From Ruminococcus sp. (GTDB lineage Bacteria > Bacillota > Clostridia > Oscillospirales > Ruminococcaceae), in contig JAFYET010000283.1 in the NCBI GenBank assembly GCA_017544125.1, positions 1 through 9,359 of the forward strand: 9,359 nt of DNA, in the 5' to 3' direction. The position numbers were made by a program, and so were the translations under genes. The notes under the pieces are model-generated. The model saw only the letters and a program-made list of their open reading frames with translations. It ran no database searches and was not told the DNA's origin. Position 1 is the first letter of the stretch. Every line of letters starts with the position of its first letter. This document shows, piece after piece, positions 5,960 to 9,359 of this stretch.

Positions 5960-7435
5960 CTATTCTCCGAGCCTGTTATACATAGCCGTGAGTGCGTAGA
6001 TGCGCTGTGCCAGCTCGTCTGTGAAAACGCCCTCCTTCGCTCTCCACTGCCAGTTGCCGCCGAGGGTCGAGGGAATGTTCATTCTCGCATCGCTGCCAAG
6101 CTCTAAGAAATCCTGCATCTGCGCTATCGCCGTGTCGCTGACACTTGACCATGCAAGGCGAATCATAGCATGGGGTATATCCTTGTTTTTGCGTACACCT
6201 AAGTAGTCACGGAAGAACTTTGCTTCCTTTCTATTAAGGCTGCCTACCCAGCCCACAAGCGTTTCGTTGTCGTGAGTGCCCGTGTAGCAGATGTTGTTGC
6301 CGTTTTTGAAGTTGTGGGGCAGATAGCCGCTCTTGTACTCGGGGTCATAGGCAAATTCCAGCACCTTCATGCCCGGGTAGCCGCAGGTCTTTAGCATCTT
6401 GTTTACCTTCGGCGTTAAAAAGCCCAGATCCTCAGCGATTATGTCGAGCCTGCCCAGCTGCCGCTTTACTTCCTTGAAAAGCTCAGCATCGGGGCCTTTG
6501 CGCCACTCGCCTATAACAGCATCTTCTCTGCCGTAGGGTATGCAGTAAAAGCTCTCAAAGCCCCTGAAATGGTCTATCCTGACCACATCGTATGTCTCTG
6601 ATGCCGCACGTATGCGTGATATCCACCAGCGGTAGTTCTCCTCTTTCATAACATCCCACCGATAGAGGGGGTTGCCCCATAGCTGACCCTTTGCCGCAAA
6701 CACATCGGGCGGGCAGCCTGCCACGTCAATGGGCGTTTTGTTCTCATCGAGCAGGAAGTATTTCGGGTCAGCCCACACATCGGCGCTGTCGTAGGCAACA
6801 TATATCGGTATGTCGCCTATTATCTTGATGCCCAAGCTATTGACATACTCCTTGAATGCCCCCCACTGCTTGAAATACTCATACTGCACGAATTTATAAA
6901 AGCCTATGTCGGCTCTGTATTTTTCCTTAGCGTCTCTGACAGCGGCTTTTTCGTAGTTTCTTATGGGCTTTTCCCAGTGCTCCCAAGCCTTGCCGCCGTG
7001 AGCATCTTTAAGCGCCATAAACAGCGCATAGTTGTCAAGCCACTTGTTGTTTGACTCAAAGCGCTTGAAGTCAAAATCAGGCTCAAAGCGCTTGTATGCC
7101 TTTTTGAGCACCTTGAATACCGTCTTGTAAAGCGTGCCGAAGTCAACGCTCTCGGGGTCTTTGCCGAAATCGACCTTCTTGTATTCATTAGCCTTTAGCA
7201 GCCCCTCTTTTTCAAGCGTCTCAAAGTCGATGAAGTAGGGGTTGCCCGCATAGATAGAGAAGCTCTGATAGGGCGAATCACCGTAGCTTGTGGGTGATAT
7301 GGGCAGTATCTGCCAATATCGCTGGCCTGCCTTTTTCAGAAAATCCGCAAATGCGTAGGCCTCTTTACCCAGCTTGCCTATGCCGTAGCTGTTTGGCAGG
7401 CTTGAAATGTGCATCAAAATGCCGCTCGCTCTCAA
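5960..7435 (-). CDS. malQ: 4-alpha-glucanotransferase (amylomaltase, GH77)
   Basis: This cytoplasmic enzyme transfers maltosyl and longer alpha-1,4-glucan segments between maltodextrins and releases glucose, a step of maltose/starch and glycogen metabolism. The protein is 491 residues, the compact bacterial MalQ size, and spans the whole GH77 barrel. It begins RASGILMHISSLP, the usual family start. With TTG as residue 1, the catalytic nucleophile is D288 in VRIDHFRGF, the acid/base is E335 in IIAEDLG and the third acid is D389 in TGTHDNET; all are present. The start is uncertain. An in-frame GTG at 7442-7444 directly abuts AAAGG, which is too close, whereas TTG at 7433-7435 has AAAGG nine bases upstream and puts the family motif at the N-terminus. 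The gene has its own promoter and leader hairpin and is followed at 56 bases by the aldolase. Confidence 0.95.
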   Translation of the reverse strand: MRASGILMHISSLPNSYGIGKLGKEAYAFADFLKKAGQRYWQILPISPTSYGDSPYQSFSIYAGNPYFIDFETLEKEGLLKANEYKKVDFGKDPESVDFGTLYKTVFKVLKKAYKRFEPDFDFKRFESNNKWLDNYALFMALKDAHGGKAWEHWEKPIRNYEKAAVRDAKEKYRADIGFYKFVQYEYFKQWGAFKEYVNSLGIKIIGDIPIYVAYDSADVWADPKYFLLDENKTPIDVAGCPPDVFAAKGQLWGNPLYRWDVMKEENYRWWISRIRAASETYDVVRIDHFRGFESFYCIPYGREDAVIGEWRKGPDAELFKEVKRQLGRLDIIAEDLGFLTPKVNKMLKTCGYPGMKVLEFAYDPEYKSGYLPHNFKNGNNICYTGTHDNETLVGWVGSLNRKEAKFFRDYLGVRKNKDIPHAMIRLAWSSVSDTAIAQMQDFLELGSDARMNIPSTLGGNWQWRAKEGVFTDELAQRIYALTAMYNRLGE

Positions 7436-7444
7436 TGATCTCAC

Positions 7445-7451
7445 CCTTTCC
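7445..7451 (-). promoter_or_regulatory. Ribosome binding site deciding the malQ start
   Basis: GGAAAGG on the minus strand lies against an in-frame GTG (7444-7442) but nine bases before TTG (7435-7433). The spacing favours TTG. The site also abuts one arm of the inverted repeat 7452-7486, so leader folding could affect access to it. Confidence 0.6.
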
Positions 7452-7486
7452 GGTACTGTTTTTTCACTTTAAAGCGTTACAGTACC
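7452..7486 (-). promoter_or_regulatory. Inverted repeat at the malQ transcription start
   Basis: GGTACTGT (7452-7459) is the exact reverse complement of ACAGTACC (7479-7486), separated by 19 bases. A smaller palindrome, CTTTAAAG, sits near the centre at 7467-7474. Given the -10 box at 7492-7497, transcription should begin near 7485, so the first arm starts at about +1 and the second ends directly against the ribosome binding site. It could be an operator for a dimeric repressor or a 5'-terminal mRNA stem-loop that affects stability or translation. Confidence 0.5.
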
Positions 7487-7491
7487 TTACT

Positions 7492-7520
7492 ATTATACTA
7501 CATTATTTTTCATTTTGCAA
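7492..7520 (-). promoter_or_regulatory. Promoter of malQ
   Basis: On the minus strand, TTGCAA (7520-7515), a 17-base spacer and a perfect TATAAT (7497-7492) form a SigA-type promoter. A second TTGACA at 7533-7528 is 30 bases from the same -10 box and is too far to be used with it. The predicted leader is about 50 nt. Confidence 0.7.
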
Positions 7521-7575
7521 TACCTTTTGTCAAAAAAATCCCGAGAATCTTTATGAAACCTCCGCCCGAATGGGC

Positions 7576-7632
7576 ATTCTGCGCCGCAGGCGCACCTTAA
7601 TTATGCATTATGCATTATGAATTATGCATTAT
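7576..7632. repeat. 57-bp dispersed repeat, copy 1 (hairpin plus ATTATGC heptads)
   Basis: The element consists of a hairpin, TGCGCC-GCA-GGCGCA (7580-7594), then CCTTA and a 7-bp-period array: ATTATGC, ATTATGC, ATTATGA, ATTATGC and ATTAT (7600-7632). An ungapped copy with three mismatches in 57 bases lies at 8110-8166. This copy overlaps the 3' end of the paralogue gene and supplies its TAA stop (7631-7629). A separate small hairpin, GCCC-GAAT-GGGC, lies beside it at 7564-7575. Confidence 0.85.
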
Positions 7633-8081
7633 CCAGTCTCTCCCCTGTACCGCCAGACCGACCAGCTGTCGTTTATCCTGCCATAGCCGCTCCAGCCCTT
7701 TGCGCCTTTGAGCCCGTCCTTGCAGCCCTCGTCCTCGTATACAAGATACCAGCGCTCGGCTTTTAAGTCGCCAAGGCTCTTTTCCTTTACGGTGATGAGC
7801 ACACGGGCATCGCCCTTATCATTCGACTCAGCACGCATATAGCAGGTCATATTCTCCCCGTCGGGGTCTGTCAGCGAAACATCGGTGGTGTATACTGAGC
7901 CACCGATAGCTATGCCCTTGTAATCCTCCACCGCCTGAGCGAGTGCGTCGTCGTTTTTGAAGTATATCTTCTTTGCATAACGCATATCCCTCGTCTGATA
8001 TATATACACCGCCACCAGAGCAGCCGTCATCACTATAAGCACAGCCAGCAGCCACTTGTGGTCAATTCCTTTAATCTTCAT
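7629..8081 (-). CDS. Single-pass membrane-anchored protein, paralogue A
   Basis: This is a 150-residue protein of unrecognised family. A short basic N-terminus (MKIKGIDHK) is followed by one hydrophobic helix at about 9-29, ending in YQTRDMRY. There is no lipobox Cys, so it should stay as an N-terminally anchored membrane protein with a domain of about 120 residues outside. The external part ends in INDSWSVWRYRG, shared letter for letter with the upstream neighbour at 8171-8605; other shared features are YQT.D.RY.K.IY, a DGE/DGG turn and GD...E.W.LVY. The start is ATG at 8081-8079 because GGAG lies six bases upstream. An in-frame start at 8129 would put codons inside the 57-bp repeat and is rejected. 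The stop codon lies within repeat copy 1. Function is unknown; it is probably co-transcribed with 8171-8605 across an 89-base gap. Confidence 0.8.
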   Translation of the reverse strand: MKIKGIDHKWLLAVLIVMTAALVAVYIYQTRDMRYAKKIYFKNDDALAQAVEDYKGIAIGGSVYTTDVSLTDPDGENMTCYMRAESNDKGDARVLITVKEKSLGDLKAERWYLVYEDEGCKDGLKGAKGWSGYGRINDSWSVWRYRGETG

Positions 8082-8109
8082 AGTTATCTCCGATTTGCCT
8101 GATATTGGT

Positions 8110-8166
8110 ATTCTGCGCCGCAGGCACACCTTAATTGTGTATTATGCATTATGAATTATGCATTAT
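8110..8166. repeat. 57-bp dispersed repeat, copy 2
   Basis: This is the same element as 7576-7632, 534 bases away and in the same orientation, with three substitutions. One changes GGCGCA to GGCACA and weakens the hairpin; two lie in the first heptad (ATTGTGT). The heptads then run ATTATGC, ATTATGA, ATTATGC and ATTATGC to about 8168. It fills the gap between the two paralogous genes and ends four bases before the stop codon of paralogue B. Confidence 0.85.
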
Positions 8167-8170
8167 GCAT

Positions 8171-8605
8171 TTACCCTATATCTCCCCTGTACCGCCAGAC
8201 CGACCAGCTGTCGTTTATGTCATCAAATTTGCTCCAGGCTGAGCTGTCATCATCGCCGCCCCTATACACAAGACACCACTGTTCCTTCTGCCGATCGCCG
8301 ATAGCTTTTGAGCTTACCTTGCAAATAACACAGAGCTTCCCCCCGTCATAAAAGCCGTATACCTCAGCGCTCTTTTCGCCGCCGTCTGTGTCTTTAAGCA
8401 TAAGCTCGGTGGCGACATTGTCTGTCTCACGGCTGCCGTTTTCATATTCATTCGCAACACTTTCGAGCAGCTCGGCGTTTTGCTCATATATGCTCTTGGT
8501 GTATCTTATGTCCTTTGTCTGATATAGATACACCGCTGCCGCAGCCGCCAGCAGTATAACGATAAATACTATAACGCCCTTGCCTTTTATCGCCTTTATC
8601 TTCAT
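8171..8605 (-). CDS. Single-pass membrane-anchored protein, paralogue B
   Basis: This 144-residue protein has the same architecture as its downstream neighbour: basic start MKIKAIKGK, one very hydrophobic helix (about 10-28, Ala/Ile/Val-rich), the YQTKDIRYTKSIY junction, then an external domain ending INDSWSVWRYRGDIG. The middle has diverged in sequence and length from paralogue A, while the final 12 residues are identical. It has a Cys pair (LCVIC) in the second half that A lacks, so the folds may not be equally stabilised. AGAAAGG lies nine bases before the ATG. It starts 24 bases after the stop of the membrane protein gene 8630-9184, which indicates an operon. No known domain is recognised; an envelope-associated role is the most that can be said. 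Confidence 0.82.
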   Translation of the reverse strand: MKIKAIKGKGVIVFIVILLAAAAAVYLYQTKDIRYTKSIYEQNAELLESVANEYENGSRETDNVATELMLKDTDGGEKSAEVYGFYDGGKLCVICKVSSKAIGDRQKEQWCLVYRGGDDDSSAWSKFDDINDSWSVWRYRGDIG

Positions 8606-8629
8606 AGAACATTACCTTTCTGTCGTGCA

Positions 8630-9184
8630 TTATTTGCTGCTCTTGTAAACAAACTTCTTCGCCAAGTCCGTGTCATCATAGCCGAGCCTGAATGCAAACC
8701 AGCACGCCACGGGCATATAAAGGGGTATAGCCCCTATGGCTATCAGCTGCCCTGCCGACAGCTCCGCCGCCTTTGCGGTCGATGCGAAGATGTTGACAGC
8801 GGGGGCGAACATCGAGTTTATTATCTTGTATGCGGGGTAGAAGTTGCCTATCGTTCCATTTGCTGAAAGCACTAAGAGCACAAAGCATATATATGTAGGC
8901 AGTGCCGCCGCAAGCCCCATTACCGCCCCGAAGTTGCGGCATTTTGAGAGCGTGCCCGCTTCAATGCCCTTGTGGGCGGAGTAGCCGGTTTTGAGCCCGA
9001 AATCCGCCACAAGGCAGAACACCAGCAGAAAGCAGACTATCGCAAAGAGTATATGCGCCCCCTTGCCCATAGCCCCCTCGACCACGGCGTAGAATATAAA
9101 AGTTATTATGCAGAAAAGCTCACACTCAGCCCACTTTGCAAGAGCTATGAGCAGTATTTTTTTCTTGTCGGCATTAGTTTTCAT
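8630..9184 (-). CDS. Four-helix integral membrane protein of unknown function
   Basis: This 184-residue protein has four hydrophobic segments at about 10-35, 44-64, 85-108 and 141-168, with both ends probably in the cytoplasm. Lys-rich caps at the start (DKKK) and end (KKFVYKSSK) fit that topology. The C-terminal motif FRLGYDDTDLAKKFVYK after the last helix looks like a conserved signature, but I cannot name the family. I see no transporter, enzyme or signalling motif. ATG at 9184-9182 is preceded by GAGG at a seven-base spacing. It is the first gene of a probable minus-strand operon with the two anchored paralogues (24-base gap to the next). A TATAAC sequence lies upstream, but without a convincing -35 partner, so I do not annotate a promoter. 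Confidence 0.8.
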   Translation of the reverse strand: MKTNADKKKILLIALAKWAECELFCIITFIFYAVVEGAMGKGAHILFAIVCFLLVFCLVADFGLKTGYSAHKGIEAGTLSKCRNFGAVMGLAAALPTYICFVLLVLSANGTIGNFYPAYKIINSMFAPAVNIFASTAKAAELSAGQLIAIGAIPLYMPVACWFAFRLGYDDTDLAKKFVYKSSK

Positions 9185-9286
9185 TGTAAGACCTCACTGT
9201 TTTATGGTTATACACTGTGCTGAAATAACGTTTGGGGTGATAAATTGGAAGTTGTGGGGGTAAAATAATTAAGAAGGTTTTCGGGT

Positions 9287-9359
9287 CAAGCCCTTTTCCT
9301 CAAAAAGGGCTTGCGGGGACGGGGGCAGAGCCCCAGCAGGGCTTGGGACAGAGTCCCAA
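9287..9359. repeat. Multi-hairpin REP-like block at the window edge
   Basis: Three perfect hairpins follow one another. CAAGCCCTTTT (9287-9297) pairs with AAAAGGGCTTG (9303-9313). GGGGC-AGA-GCCCC is at 9322-9334. TTGGGAC-AGA-GTCCCAA is at 9343-9359. GGGCTTG recurs at 9307-9313 and 9339-9345, so the block is itself iterated. From general familiarity, the GGGGCAGAGCCCC style is a common dispersed extragenic repeat in Clostridia. The element reaches the end of the window and may continue. It lies upstream of the minus-strand operon and carries no reading frame of note. Confidence 0.7.

Noticed and set aside
7576..7594. Intrinsic terminator for paralogue A on the minus strand
   Set aside because: The hairpin is good but no T run follows it in the minus direction.
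8082..8129. Sixteen-residue N-terminal extension of paralogue A
   Set aside because: These codons lie partly in the 57-bp repeat and would place a charged segment before the helix. The internal ATG has a good GGAG and matches the start of paralogue B.
7600..8168. CRISPR array
   Set aside because: The repeats are seven bases long and contiguous, with no spacers, and there are no cas genes.
9185..9240. Promoter for the four-helix membrane protein gene
   Set aside because: A TATAAC is present on the minus strand but no -35 resembling TTGACA lies 16-18 bases upstream.

Overview
The window looks like a chromosomal stretch from a Gram-positive anaerobe of the class Clostridia, most likely a Ruminococcus-like Oscillospiraceae. 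That is an inference from four things: a lipoprotein with a threonine-rich spacer, AAAGGA/GGAGG ribosome binding sites, moderately GC-rich coding DNA beside AT-rich intergenic repeats, and several dispersed hairpin repeats. I see no phage, plasmid, insertion-sequence transposase, CRISPR array, tRNA or rRNA.

Layout. Positions 1-327 carry no convincing gene, only GC-rich hairpins and a 7-bp-period repeat. A perfect-consensus promoter at 328-356 then drives a compact two-gene potassium-uptake operon, trkA-trkH (409-3225). It ends in an intrinsic terminator preceded by a second heptad array. A small cysteine-peptidase-like gene (3326-3685) follows. Its last codons hold the -35 box of a strong promoter for a threonine-rich lipoprotein (3740-4774), which has its own terminator.

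Everything to the right is on the minus strand. In transcription order it starts with a four-helix membrane protein (9184-8630), then two paralogous single-pass membrane-anchored proteins (8605-8171 and 8081-7629). A separate promoter follows, with a striking inverted repeat at the transcription start. It serves malQ (4-alpha-glucanotransferase) and an HMGL-like aldolase (5903-4914). The aldolase converges on the lipoprotein gene.

How the genes work together. TrkA and TrkH form one gated K+ transporter. MalQ rearranges maltodextrins in the cytoplasm; what it shares with the aldolase is not clear. The three genes at the right edge probably form an envelope-protein operon of unknown function.

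The most unusual signals are these. (1) Two 7-bp-period intergenic repeat families occur, and one of them flanks trkAH in inverted orientation. (2) The tandem paralogues share a perfectly identical 38-bp 3' coding segment plus a near-identical 57-bp downstream element, although the rest of the genes has diverged; this points to gene conversion or repeat-mediated duplication. (3) A 35-bp inverted repeat starts at the predicted malQ +1.
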